A stretch of DNA of 23,443 nt from Clostridiales bacterium (GCA_021203685.1 JAJQAS010000253.1:1-23443), one strand, 5' to 3'; shown: positions 13,242 through 21,600, counted from the first letter of the stretch. Numbers and translations: made by a program. Notes: generated from the letters alone by a model not told the origin.

Positions 13242-15038
13242 ATGATTCATATTTTCAGCAATATGAAGACCAAAGACCGGTGGCTGGCGCTGCTGTGCGT
13301 GTTGCTGGTCTGCGGTCAGGTGTATTTCGACCTGCGCCTGCCGGACTACACGGCGGAAATCACGGTGCTCATCAGCAGCGAGGTCACGGACTTGTCGCAA
13401 TACTTCGTGGCCGGCGGGAATATGCTGGGCTGCGCCCTTTGCAGCGCCCTGTTGACGGTGGTGGTGGGCTATCTGGCGGCCATGATCGCGGCGAACTTCT
13501 CCTTTGATGTCCGGGCAAAGCTGTTCAACAAGGTCGCGGCCATGGGCAGCGGCGAGATCAAGCAGTTCTCCACCGCCAGCCTCATCACCCGCACCACCAA
13601 CGACATCACCCAGATCCAGATGATCATCGCCATGGGACTGCAAATGATGCTCCGCGCCCCCATCATGGCGGTTTGGGCGATTATCAAAATCGTCGGGAAG
13701 AGCTGGCAGCTCTCCGCCGTGGTGGCTGCGGCGGTGGCCGTCGTTGTGGTCTCCCTCGTCGTCCTGCTGGCGATTATGATTCCGAAATTCCGCATTGTGC
13801 AGAAGCAGATCGACGATGTGAACCGTATTACCGACGAAAACCTGACCGGTATCCGGGTCGTCCGGGCCTTCAACGCCGAGCAGTATCAGGAGGACAAATT
13901 TGAGACGGCCAACGACAACCTGATGCGGACCCAGCTGTTCACCGGCAGAGGGATGGCGTTCCTTTCCCCCATTATGATGTTCGTTCAGAGCTGTGTCAGC
14001 GTAGCCATCTATTATGTGGGCGCCTGGCTCATCAACGACATTGAGGTGCCGCTGAATGGGACTGCGGCCGAGATCATGGCCGCTGTCTCTGGCCGTTCGG
14101 TCATGCTGGGCGAGGTCGTTTCGTTCAGCTCCTATGCGCTGTACGTTATCATGTCCTTTGTCATGCTGCTGATGATCTTCATGATGCTGCCCCGCGCCCA
14201 GGTGTCGGCCAACCGTATCAACGAGGTCATCGACTGCGACATCGCTGTGCAGGAGGGGACGGAAACCGTCGCTGAGGAGACCGGCAACATCGAATTCCGG
14301 GACGTGTCCTTCCGCTACCCCGACGCCTCCGAGGACTGTCTGAAGCACATCTCCTTCTCGGCGAAGAAGGGCGAAACCGTGGCCTTTATCGGCGCTACCG
14401 GTTCCGGCAAATCTACCCTGGCGGGTCTGGCCGCAAGACTCTATGATGTGACGGACGGAACCGTTCTGGTAGACGGCAAGGACGTCTCCAGCTACAGCTT
14501 TGAAACGCTCTACGACAAAATCGGCTACATCCCCCAGAAGGCGACCCTGTTCGCCAACACGGTGGAGGGCAACGTCACCTTTGGTAAGAGCGGGCACACG
14601 ATGACTGACGCCGACGTGGACAACGCCCTGGACATCGCTCAGGCCACCGAGTTCGTTCAGGAGATGGACGGCGGAAAGGACGGCTGGATCGCCCAGAGCG
14701 GCTCCAACGTCTCCGGCGGCCAGAAGCAGCGGCTGTCCATTGCAAGGGCTATCGCCAGAAAACCGGAGATCCTGATTTTCGACGACTCCTTCTCGGCGCT
14801 GGATTACAAGACCGACCGCATTTTGCGGCAGAGAATCAAGACCGATTTGAAGGGGACTACCTGCCTCATCGTGGCCCAGCGTATCGGCACCATCCGCAAT
14901 GCGGACAAAATCGTGGTGCTGGACAACGGCGCGGTGGCCGGAATCGGTACCCATGACGAATTGATGAAGACCTGCTCCGTCTATCAGCAGATCGCCCTGT
15001 CGCAGCTCTCTGCGGAAGAGCTTGCGGTGAACGCGTAA
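13242..15038 (+). CDS. Heterodimeric multidrug-type ABC exporter, subunit with degenerate ATP site
   Basis: This 598-residue half-transporter has an N-terminal six-helix exporter membrane domain (~1-320) and a C-terminal ATPase domain: Walker A GATGSGKST (384-392) and signature SGGQ (491-494). The Walker B end is FDDS, with D515 in place of the catalytic Glu, and the switch position is Q546 (VAQR) instead of His. This pattern is known from the inactive-site subunit of heterodimeric exporters such as TM287/288, BmrC/BmrD and LmrC/LmrD. The ATG at 13242 follows GGAGG by seven nt. The partner gene starts 15 nt after the stop, so the two form one operon. The two promoters and four operators upstream put it under the divergent TetR-type regulator. 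Substrates are not predictable, but drugs or toxic small molecules are likely. Confidence 0.92.
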   Translation: MIHIFSNMKTKDRWLALLCVLLVCGQVYFDLRLPDYTAEITVLISSEVTDLSQYFVAGGNMLGCALCSALLTVVVGYLAAMIAANFSFDVRAKLFNKVAAMGSGEIKQFSTASLITRTTNDITQIQMIIAMGLQMMLRAPIMAVWAIIKIVGKSWQLSAVVAAAVAVVVVSLVVLLAIMIPKFRIVQKQIDDVNRITDENLTGIRVVRAFNAEQYQEDKFETANDNLMRTQLFTGRGMAFLSPIMMFVQSCVSVAIYYVGAWLINDIEVPLNGTAAEIMAAVSGRSVMLGEVVSFSSYALYVIMSFVMLLMIFMMLPRAQVSANRINEVIDCDIAVQEGTETVAEETGNIEFRDVSFRYPDASEDCLKHISFSAKKGETVAFIGATGSGKSTLAGLAARLYDVTDGTVLVDGKDVSSYSFETLYDKIGYIPQKATLFANTVEGNVTFGKSGHTMTDADVDNALDIAQATEFVQEMDGGKDGWIAQSGSNVSGGQKQRLSIARAIARKPEILIFDDSFSALDYKTDRILRQRIKTDLKGTTCLIVAQRIGTIRNADKIVVLDNGAVAGIGTHDELMKTCSVYQQIALSQLSAEELAVNA

Positions 15039-15053
15039 GGAGGTGCGTCTATT

Positions 15054-16898
15054 ATGGCAGAAACCAATCGAACCAGAGCTGCCGCGCCCATGAGAAGAGG
15101 CCCGATGGGCCGCGGCCCCATGGGCGGCGGAGGCGGCGGAAAAGCCAAAAATATGCGGGGCGCTTTAGCGAGCCTGCTTTCCTATTGCAAAAGCCAGACG
15201 GGCATCATCCTGTTCGCCCTGGTGCTTGCCGCCATCGGCGCGGTCTTTACCATCATCGGCCCGAACCAGATCAGTCGGCTGACTGACTATATTTACGATG
15301 GGCTCTCCACCGAAATTGATATGGCCGGCGTCCAGAGCGTGGCGCTGCTGCTGCTCGGAATTTACCTGGCCAGCGCCCTCTGCAGCTTCGTCCAGCACTA
15401 CATCATGCAGACCGTGACCCAACGGACGGCCAAACGGCTCCGCGGGGATATTGACACCAAAATCAACCGCCTGCCCCTGAAATTCTTCTCCGGCAACGCC
15501 GCAGGCGACGTGCTTTCCCGCATGACCAACGATGTGGATATGATCGGCCAGGCCATGTCCAACAGCCTTTCCAACCTGGTCACGGCCATTGCTCAGCTCG
15601 TGGGCTGCCTCATCATGATGTACTACACGGACTGGGTGCTGGCGACCACCACCGTCCTCTCCACCCTCATCGGCCTGGTGCTGATGGTGGTCATCATGAG
15701 CCGCTCTCAGAAATACTTCACCGCCCGGCAGGAAAGCCTGGGCACCCTGAACGGCTACATTGAGGAGATGTACGCAGGCCACGACGTCATCCACATCCTG
15801 AACGCGGAGGACGAGGCGAAGGAAACCTTCTCCTCCATGAATCAGGCGGTCAAAACCGCAAACTTCCGCTCTCAGTTCCTGTCCGGCCTGATGCAGCCGC
15901 TGATGACCTTCGTGGGCAACCTGGGCTATGTGGCGGTCTGCGTGGTGGGCGCCTGGCAGATCATTGAAGGCAACATCACCTTCGGCGTCATCACCGCCTT
16001 CCTGATTTACACCCGCCTGTTCGAGTCTCCCCTGCGGCAGATCTCCCAGGCCATGACCCAGGTGCAGTCCTGCGCGGCGGCCTCCGAGCGTGTCTTTGAG
16101 TTCCTCTCCGAGGAGGAGATGGAGGACGAATCCGACAAGACGCAGCGCATTGAACAGGTGCGCGGCGAGGTGGAGTTCCGCCATGTGAAGTTCGCCTATC
16201 CCAACGCCCCGGAGAAGGAAATCATCCACGATTTCAGCGCCAAGGTGCAGCCGGGGCAGAAGGTGGCCATCGTCGGCCCCACCGGCGCGGGCAAGACCAC
16301 CATGGTCAACCTGCTGATGCGGTTCTTTGAGCCGACGGGCGGGACGATTCTGATTGACGGCGTTCCCACCACCGACATCCCCAGAAGCAACGTCCACAAC
16401 CAGTTTGGCATGGTGTTGCAGGACACCTGGCTGTTTGAGGGGACGGTTCGGGAGAACCTGCTCTACAACACCAAGGGCGTCACTGAGGAGCAGATGATAA
16501 ACGCCTGCAAAGCCTGCGGCATCCACAACTTCATTCAGGCGCTGCCCCACGGCTATGACTCCGTCCTGAGCGACAACACCGCCATCTCCGCCGGGCAGAA
16601 GCAGCTGATGACCATCGCCAGAGCCATGATTCAGAACAGCCCCATGCTGATTTTGGACGAGGCAACCTCCAGCGTGGACACCAAGACCGAGATGCTGACC
16701 CAGCAGGCCATGGACAAGCTGACGGACAAGCGCACCAGCTTCGTCATCGCCCATCGGCTGTCCACCATCAAAAACGCCGACCTCATCCTGGTCATGCGGG
16801 AGGGCGACATCGTGGAGCAGGGCAGCCACGAGGAGCTGCTGGCCCAGAACGGGTTCTATGCAGAGCTGTATAACAGCCAGTTTGAGGAGGCGTCTTGA
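15054..16898 (+). CDS. Heterodimeric multidrug-type ABC exporter, catalytically competent subunit
   Basis: This 614-residue partner half-transporter has a Gly/Arg/Pro/Met-rich N-terminal tail (residues ~14-29), six membrane segments (~45-345) and an ATPase domain. Walker A is GPTGAGKTT (408-416), Walker B ends LDEA with catalytic E536, and switch His is H567 in IAHRLS. Its signature is SAGQ (512-515) rather than SGGQ. Together with the Asp and Gln in the first subunit this builds one working ATP site (this Walker A/B plus the partner's SGGQ) and one degenerate site, the classic asymmetric exporter. The ATG at 15054 follows AAGGAGG by ten nt. A hairpin at 16948-16975 ends the operon. Confidence 0.93.
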   Translation: MAETNRTRAAAPMRRGPMGRGPMGGGGGGKAKNMRGALASLLSYCKSQTGIILFALVLAAIGAVFTIIGPNQISRLTDYIYDGLSTEIDMAGVQSVALLLLGIYLASALCSFVQHYIMQTVTQRTAKRLRGDIDTKINRLPLKFFSGNAAGDVLSRMTNDVDMIGQAMSNSLSNLVTAIAQLVGCLIMMYYTDWVLATTTVLSTLIGLVLMVVIMSRSQKYFTARQESLGTLNGYIEEMYAGHDVIHILNAEDEAKETFSSMNQAVKTANFRSQFLSGLMQPLMTFVGNLGYVAVCVVGAWQIIEGNITFGVITAFLIYTRLFESPLRQISQAMTQVQSCAAASERVFEFLSEEEMEDESDKTQRIEQVRGEVEFRHVKFAYPNAPEKEIIHDFSAKVQPGQKVAIVGPTGAGKTTMVNLLMRFFEPTGGTILIDGVPTTDIPRSNVHNQFGMVLQDTWLFEGTVRENLLYNTKGVTEEQMINACKACGIHNFIQALPHGYDSVLSDNTAISAGQKQLMTIARAMIQNSPMLILDEATSSVDTKTEMLTQQAMDKLTDKRTSFVIAHRLSTIKNADLILVMREGDIVEQGSHEELLAQNGFYAELYNSQFEEAS

Positions 16899-16947
16899 CC
16901 AAAGCGCCGCAAGTGTTGTGATTGGAGAGTGCGCTCCGCAGGAACAG

Positions 16948-16987
16948 CCCCAGACGGACAGGGTTCCGTCTGGGGGCCGTTCTGTTT
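16948..16987 (+). terminator. Terminator after the ABC exporter operon
   Basis: CCCCAGACGGA (16948-16958) and TCCGTCTGGGG (16965-16975) form a perfect 11-bp stem with a 6-nt loop. The tail GCCGTTCTGTTTG is only modestly T-rich, so termination may be partial. Confidence 0.65.
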
Positions 16988-17008
16988 GAAAATCGTTGAA
17001 ATACCGTC

Positions 17009-17037
17009 TATTCAATGAAAGCCGGATGATGTATAAT
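17009..17037 (+). promoter_or_regulatory. Promoter of the pyridoxamine-kinase-like gene
   Basis: A perfect -10 TATAAT (17032-17037) with a weak -35 TATTCA (17009-17014) at 17 nt. The expected leader is about 38 nt. Confidence 0.5.
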
Positions 17038-17080
17038 GGACTTGTCACGTTGACAAATCGGAATTTGCGGGAGGCCCGGC

Positions 17081-17902
17081 ATGGAAAAGAACAAGATTCT
17101 TTTGATCAACGATATATCTGGATATGGGAAGGTGGCATTGTCAGCGATGATCCCTATTTTATCCCATATGAAGTTCCAGGTTTTTAATTTGCCAACAGCG
17201 GTGGTGTCAAATACCCTGGATTATGGTCAGTTTGAAATACTGGATACGACAGACTATATGAAAAAGACGCTCAAAGTGTGGGATAATCTCGGTTTTTCCT
17301 TTGACGCCATCTGTACAGGATTTATCACCTCCGCGGAACAGGCGGAACTCGTCTATGAATATTGCAAAGAGCAGAAGAAACAGGGGACGAAAATCATCGT
17401 AGACCCAATTATGGGCGACGATGGGAAACTTTACAATGGAATTACAGAGAAGACAGTCCTCTATATGACAAAGCTCTGCGCCGTGGCAGATGTCATTGTG
17501 CCCAACATCACAGAAGCGTGTATCATGACAGGGGTTGACCCGCAAAAGGACGATTATACATATGCAGACGTACAAGAAATTCTGGAGAAATTTTACGCTC
17601 TGGGATGTGGGTCAGTGGTGATAACAAGTATTCCGTATGAAAATGCAAGTTGTACCATTCTTTCGGAGGATAGCGCGTCTGGATTTGAAGCGATCCCTTA
17701 TAAGGAAATACCGGTAAGGTTCCCGGGGACGGGAGATATCTTTGCGGCAATTGTGGCGGGAAAAACACTCCGGGACGATCATTTGGAGAATGCTGTACGA
17801 GCCGCAATGCAGGCTGTTTCTTATTTGATTTCAAAAAATGAAACCAATATTGACAAATACAAAGGGATACCTATCGAGCGATATTTGGAGGATATTTTGT
17901 GA
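17081..17902 (+). CDS. Pyridoxamine/pyridoxal kinase-like protein (PdxY type, ribokinase fold)
   Basis: This 273-residue cytosolic protein belongs to the ribokinase-like superfamily and resembles pyridoxamine/pyridoxal kinases, which phosphorylate B6 vitamers in pyridoxal-phosphate salvage. Visible features are the N-terminal NDISGYGKVALSAMIPIL, the segment DPIMGDDGKLY starting at D108, and the anion hole GTGD (216-219) with D219 as the likely catalytic base. The ATG at 17081 has GGGAGG about six nt upstream. Codons are clearly richer in A and T than in the flanking genes, suggesting different ancestry or lower expression. The stop overlaps the next start, so the two are probably translationally coupled. 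A related ThiD-like role is possible, but the motif set favours PdxY/PdxK. Confidence 0.85.
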   Translation: MEKNKILLINDISGYGKVALSAMIPILSHMKFQVFNLPTAVVSNTLDYGQFEILDTTDYMKKTLKVWDNLGFSFDAICTGFITSAEQAELVYEYCKEQKKQGTKIIVDPIMGDDGKLYNGITEKTVLYMTKLCAVADVIVPNITEACIMTGVDPQKDDYTYADVQEILEKFYALGCGSVVITSIPYENASCTILSEDSASGFEAIPYKEIPVRFPGTGDIFAAIVAGKTLRDDHLENAVRAAMQAVSYLISKNETNIDKYKGIPIERYLEDIL

Positions 17903-18189
17903 TGGCGAGAAGACCAAAAATCCGGATCACGTTAATTGACAGAAAAGGGCCAAAGGGATGTCACCGGGGACACAGGGTTGGGGATTCCTTTGACTTTGAC
18001 ACAGAACGGGGAAAGCTGTGTCCTATGGCAATGCACGTAGCATTTCCATATGTTGATATATTGAGATATGGCGGAGAAATACCGGGGCAGCCGGAAGGAA
18101 CCGCTGTGTTTTGCTGCCCTGATGTTGACACCATCAACGTGTTCAAAATCGAACGCGTGGAAGACGAGAGGAAAGAGACAAACGGCTGA
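17902..18189 (+). CDS. TIGR04076-like small conserved protein
   Basis: This 95-residue protein (96 if the GTG at 17899 is used) looks like the TIGR04076 family of unknown function: GCHRGHRVGDSFDF near the N-terminus, LCPMAMH with a conserved Cys, PYVDILRYGGEIP, then a Cys-Pro-Asp segment before the end. Several Cys and His residues could bind metal. Its ATG at 17902 shares one base with the stop of the upstream kinase-like gene; the GGAGG at 17887-17891 serves either the GTG or the ATG. It shares the lower GC of that gene and ends before a strong bidirectional terminator. No function is assigned. Confidence 0.75.
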   Translation: MARRPKIRITLIDRKGPKGCHRGHRVGDSFDFDTERGKLCPMAMHVAFPYVDILRYGGEIPGQPEGTAVFCCPDVDTINVFKIERVEDERKETNG

Positions 18190-18200
18190 AAAGAGGATAA

Positions 18201-18246
18201 AACGCTCCCCGCACACGACAGAAGCTGTGTACGGGGAGCGTTGTTT
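18201..18246. terminator. Bidirectional terminator between the kinase-like pair and aroD
   Basis: AACGCTCCCCG (18201-18211) pairs with CGGGGAGCGTT (18232-18242), extended inward by ACAC/GTGT. A T-rich tail follows on the plus strand (TTGTTTG) and on the minus strand (TTTTATCC), so it can end both converging transcripts. Confidence 0.85.
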
Positions 18247-18274
18247 GCAGGAATCAATGGGTATCAGGCTGAGG

Positions 18275-18295
18275 GGAGGACGAAACGGGTCCTCC
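18275..18295. other. Hairpin just past the aroD stop
   Basis: GGAGGAC (18275-18281) and GTCCTCC (18289-18295) form a perfect 7-bp stem with a 7-nt loop. No T-run follows on either strand, so it is more likely a 3'-end stabiliser than a terminator. Confidence 0.45.
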
Positions 18296-18310
18296 TCATG
18301 TGAGCGCGAT

Positions 18311-19072
18311 TTACAGGCTGTTGTGGATGGTCTCCAGCACCACGTCCAGGTCCTTCACGCCGATCTGGCCGGGAGCGGAGGCCTTGGCGGCGGCGCCGAA
18401 GGTCATGGAAGACCCAAGGCTCTCACCCACCAGGCGGCTGATGACGCCGGTGCCCGCCATGGACATGGTGATGATGGGCCGGTCGGCGAAGTTGGTGGCC
18501 ATTTCCTCGGTGGCGGCCAGCAGGGTGATAACGTCCTTCTTACAGGTGGGCATCACGGCGATCTTGGGGATATCCGCGCCCATGTCCTGCATCTTGCGCA
18601 GGCGGTACACGATGTCGGACTGGGAGGGGGTCTTGAAGAAGTCGTGGTTGGAGGCGACCACCTTGACCCCGGCGGCGTGGGCGGCGGCGATGATGTCACT
18701 GACAATGGCGTCCCCGGTGAAAATTTCCACGTCGATGAGGTCCACGGTGCCGGAGGCGACCACGTCCTTCAGCAGCTGGGCGTAGACTTCCGGCTCGATG
18801 GCCTTTTCGCCGCCCTCTTTGGCGGTGCGGAAGGTGCAAAGCACGGGGATATCGCCCAGCACCTGCTGGAGCTTCCCGGCGGTCTCGATGACCTTGGCGG
18901 TGTCGAACACGTCCTCATACCAGTCGATGCGCCACTCCACCACGTCCACGGGGATGGAATCGAAGGTGGCGGCCTCGGCCAGGATGGCCTCCTGGGTCAC
19001 GCCCACGATGGGGACGATGATTTTGGCCTTGCCCTCGCCAATGCGGCAGTTTTTCACGACGACAGGATTCAT
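18311..19072 (-). CDS. aroD: Type I 3-dehydroquinate dehydratase
   Basis: AroD dehydrates 3-dehydroquinate to 3-dehydroshikimate through a Schiff base. The 253-residue product is the same size as E. coli AroD (252). The catalytic pair falls at the classical numbers: H143 in SNHDFFK and the Schiff-base lysine K170 in IPKIAVMPT. The ATG at 19072 follows AAAGGAG by about ten nt; the longer frame to 19135 would begin in the upstream hairpin. The reaction is shared by aromatic biosynthesis and quinate breakdown. Here the neighbours are a permease and a YdiB-like dehydrogenase, which favours a role in quinate/shikimate use. It is the last gene of this minus-strand set. Confidence 0.95.
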   Translation of the reverse strand: MNPVVVKNCRIGEGKAKIIVPIVGVTQEAILAEAATFDSIPVDVVEWRIDWYEDVFDTAKVIETAGKLQQVLGDIPVLCTFRTAKEGGEKAIEPEVYAQLLKDVVASGTVDLIDVEIFTGDAIVSDIIAAAHAAGVKVVASNHDFFKTPSQSDIVYRLRKMQDMGADIPKIAVMPTCKKDVITLLAATEEMATNFADRPIITMSMAGTGVISRLVGESLGSSMTFGAAAKASAPGQIGVKDLDVVLETIHNSL

Positions 19073-19093
19073 ATAAAACAGCTCCTTTGAATC

Positions 19094-19130
19094 ATTATAG
19101 CATAGATTCCCCGCCGGAGGACGGGGAATC
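19094..19130 (-). promoter_or_regulatory. Hairpin and possible -10 box ahead of aroD
   Basis: Between the MFS stop and the aroD start, GATTCCCCG/CGGGGAATC (19105-19113, 19122-19130) form a perfect 9-bp stem. Directly downstream on the minus strand lies TATAAT (19094-19099), 22 nt ahead of the aroD ATG, without a clear -35. It may allow some separate aroD transcription or set relative mRNA levels. Confidence 0.4.
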
Positions 19131-19142
19131 CGCAAAGTTTTG

Positions 19143-20363
19143 TCAGTTCTCGCTGCTCTCGATCAGCTTGGCATAACGCAGGTTGATGAACAGGCCCAGC
19201 AGCACGCCGATGGCGGTGAGGACGATGTTCATGACCATAACGCCAGCGGGGGTCATGTTGGAGGCGGCGGTCAGGATGGTGTAGTTGCACAGGGAAGAGG
19301 CGATCATCACCAGCGCGGTGACGGTGCCCTTGATTTTGGGGAAGATCATGTTGCAGACGGAGGTGGCGATTTGCAGCAGGCCGCCCGCGCCGGCCCAGCC
19401 AATGATGAACGCACCGGCCACGCACAGGGTCTGGCTGGGGAACATCAGCACCACGATGAGAGTGGCCAGGCAGATGGCGGGGTAGACCAGGATGAAGCGC
19501 ACGTCCTTGATCTTACGGGTCAGCAGGGCGGTGACCACCAGGGCGATGAGGGTGCCCATGGAGTAGTAGGTCTGCATGATGGAGGGGTCTTCCCAGCCCA
19601 CGTTGGTCTTGGCGAAGTTCTGGGCGCAGTTCAGCCACAGCTGGAAGGTGCCGGTGCAGGTGAAGCCCACCAAAATCATGGCGATGGACTCGATGGAGAA
19701 GTGGGTCTTTTTCAGGCTCTCCAGCAGGCCCTCCTTCTTCTCTCCCGCGGCCAGGTCGGTGTCGGGCAGGGGCAGGAAGAAGATGAGGACCATCAGGACG
19801 ATGTAAGCGCCGCCGAAGACGTAGAACAGGGGGTTATAGGAGACCAGGCCGGACACAGTGGAGGTGACGGCCACGCCCAGGAAGAAGGGCAGCAGCATCT
19901 GGGAGATGGCGATGAAGAACTTGATGCCCATGGTGGCGACGCCGGGGGCCTGGTAGATGATCTCGGCCACGGCGGGATAAATGCCGGTGTCCAGGAAGGA
20001 GTTGGCGATGCCGCCCATGATGGCGCAGACGTAGGCAATCTGATAGCCGCCGTTGGTGCCCGCGTTAAAGGCCATGGCCAGGCCCAGCAGGTAGATGGCG
20101 TAGGAAGCGCCGCCGATCATGACGGAAATTTTACGACCCAGCTTGTCGGACAGAGGGCCGGCGAAGGGCAAGGCGATGAGGCGGCCCAGGCCCAGGGCGG
20201 CGGAGATGGCGGTGATGGACATGGCCTCCACGCCCCAGCTGGCGGCCAGGGCTTCCTTGATGACGGACTGGCCCAGGACGGAGCAGCCGACGCCGTGGAG
20301 GAAGTAGTTCAGATACAAAATCAATGCGGCAGGATAATACTTTGCCATGCTTTTGGTTTTCAT
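19143..20363 (-). CDS. MFS transporter, probable quinate/shikimate permease
   Basis: This 406-residue membrane protein has about 12 hydrophobic segments and the MFS signature PLSDKLGRKISVMIGG after helix 2. It sits between a YdiB-like shikimate/quinate dehydrogenase gene and aroD on the same strand, an arrangement known from Firmicutes quinate/shikimate utilisation clusters, so import of quinate, shikimate or dehydroshikimate is the best guess. The sequence alone does not show substrate. The ATG at 20363 has AGAGGGA 5-6 nt upstream. The 204-nt gap to aroE contains palindromic repeats, so read-through is not certain. aroD follows 70 nt downstream. Confidence 0.85.
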   Translation of the reverse strand: MKTKSMAKYYPAALILYLNYFLHGVGCSVLGQSVIKEALAASWGVEAMSITAISAALGLGRLIALPFAGPLSDKLGRKISVMIGGASYAIYLLGLAMAFNAGTNGGYQIAYVCAIMGGIANSFLDTGIYPAVAEIIYQAPGVATMGIKFFIAISQMLLPFFLGVAVTSTVSGLVSYNPLFYVFGGAYIVLMVLIFFLPLPDTDLAAGEKKEGLLESLKKTHFSIESIAMILVGFTCTGTFQLWLNCAQNFAKTNVGWEDPSIMQTYYSMGTLIALVVTALLTRKIKDVRFILVYPAICLATLIVVLMFPSQTLCVAGAFIIGWAGAGGLLQIATSVCNMIFPKIKGTVTALVMIASSLCNYTILTAASNMTPAGVMVMNIVLTAIGVLLGLFINLRYAKLIESSEN

Positions 20364-20438
20364 TTTGTTCCCTCTTTAATCAATGAATATTGAATTTTGA
20401 TGATTTCCTTTTTGTTCAGCATTGCCTTGAAACCCCTC

Positions 20439-20483
20439 CGCCACCGCCTAAAGGCGGCGGCCCTCCTCCCCTTTCAGGGGAGG
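20439..20483. repeat. GC-rich double-hairpin intergenic repeat
   Basis: Two neighbouring hairpins lie between aroE and the MFS gene: a CCGCC/GGCGG stem around TAAA (20439-20460) and CCTCCCCT/AGGGGAGG with loop TTC (20465-20483). A related motif, CACCTGAAAGGGCAGGGAGG, is seen near 23348-23367. It looks like a dispersed palindromic repeat of the genome. Confidence 0.5.
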
Positions 20484-20567
20484 CAAGGGGGTTAGTGCTT
20501 GACATTTAGCCGCCAGTCACAAAACAGGGGCCGTTTCAAAAGGCAATCATCGTTTCACTGGATGCTC

Positions 20568-21455
20568 TCAAATGCCCAGCTTCTCCTTCATGTAATCCAC
20601 AGGGGTAGATTTGCCGGTGTACAGCTCGATGGCGATGAGCGCCTGGAAGAGCATCATGCCCATGCCGTTGTAGACCTGGGTACAGCCGGCTTCTCTGGCC
20701 TGCTTAATCATCAAGGTCTCCCGGGGGGCGTAGACGGTATCGGTGACGATCAGCTCCGGGTGGAAGTAAGAGGGGTCGGGGATGTTAGTCCGGTCCTCCA
20801 GGGGGTGCATCCCCATGCCGGTGGCGTCGCAGAGCAGGTCGGCCTGACCCATCAGCTCCCTGAGCAGGGCTTTGTCGCCCAGGTCGTGCATATCGGCTTT
20901 GCAGGCGGTGTTCCGGTTGATGATGTCCACGATCTCCTCGCCGCGGGCATAGAACTTGTCCTTGATATTGAAGATGTGCAGCTCGGCGATGCCGTCCAGC
21001 GCGCCCCGGACAGCGATGGCGGTAGCGGCGCCGCCGGTGCCGATGAGGACCATCTTCATGCCCTTGAAGTCGATGCCTTCCTCTTTGATGGCCTGCCAAT
21101 AGCCCATGCCGTCGGTGTTGTAGCCCTTCAGGAAGCCGGTGACGTTGCCGTCGGCGTCCCGGGTGTTGACCACGGTGTTGATGGCCCCGCACAGGCGGGC
21201 GGCTTCGTCCACGTCGTCCAGATACTGGTGGACCACGGTCTTGTTGGGCATGGAGATGTTGGAACCCAGCATTTTCAGCGCCCGGATGCTCTGGACCGCG
21301 TCCTTGAGGGAATCGTTGTCCACCTCAAAGGCCAGCTGAATGGCATCCACGCCGATTTTGTCGTAAGCCAGGTTGTGGGTGGTGGGGGACTGGCTGTGGC
21401 GGATGGGATACGCCATCAGACCAACCAGTTCGGTGTGACCGGTGATGTTCGGCAT
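20568..21455 (-). CDS. aroE: Shikimate/quinate dehydrogenase, YdiB-like
   Basis: This enzyme oxidises or reduces shikimate (and probably quinate) with a nicotinamide cofactor. The 295-residue product has substrate-site motif SQSPTTHN near residue 20, catalytic K72 in SMPNK, catalytic D115 in YNTDG, and the Rossmann glycine motif GTGGAATA (~135-142). After beta-2 it reads FNIKDKFYARGEE rather than the NRT of NADP-specific AroE, which resembles YdiB-type enzymes that accept NAD. That and the permease beside it suggest catabolism. The start MPNITGHTELVG at 21455 has AGAGGAG seven nt upstream and fits family length. An ATG 31 codons earlier (21548) also has a good GGAGGG site, so a longer form is possible. 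Confidence 0.9.
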   Translation of the reverse strand: MPNITGHTELVGLMAYPIRHSQSPTTHNLAYDKIGVDAIQLAFEVDNDSLKDAVQSIRALKMLGSNISMPNKTVVHQYLDDVDEAARLCGAINTVVNTRDADGNVTGFLKGYNTDGMGYWQAIKEEGIDFKGMKMVLIGTGGAATAIAVRGALDGIAELHIFNIKDKFYARGEEIVDIINRNTACKADMHDLGDKALLRELMGQADLLCDATGMGMHPLEDRTNIPDPSYFHPELIVTDTVYAPRETLMIKQAREAGCTQVYNGMGMMLFQALIAIELYTGKSTPVDYMKEKLGI

Positions 21456-21570
21456 AAAAAACTCCTCTTTCCTTTGAATAGATAAACCGTGGTTTTGTCC
21501 CGCGGCCTGTGGGTACTCCGGGGAGACGGGGAGCTGATCATACGGCATACCTGTCCCTCCACTTTGTTAA

Positions 21571-21600
21571 ATAATAAACGATATGAAACGGAAAAACCAA
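21571..21600 (-). promoter_or_regulatory. Promoter of the aroE-MFS-aroD set
   Basis: On the minus strand: TTGGTT (21595-21600), an 18-nt spacer and TATTAT (21571-21576). The start near 21564 lies just upstream of the alternative ATG at 21548. Confidence 0.5.

Noticed and set aside
13143..14954. Long minus-strand open frame (603 codons) opposite the first ABC subunit
   Set aside because: Shadow of the exporter gene; its translation is His/Asp/Gly-rich and matches no family, and its end crosses the operator region.
15165..17048. Long minus-strand open frame (627 codons) opposite the second ABC subunit
   Set aside because: It mirrors a real gene in high-GC DNA, has low-complexity Gly/His/Val/Asp-rich translation and no ribosome binding site; the plus strand encodes a clear ABC transporter.
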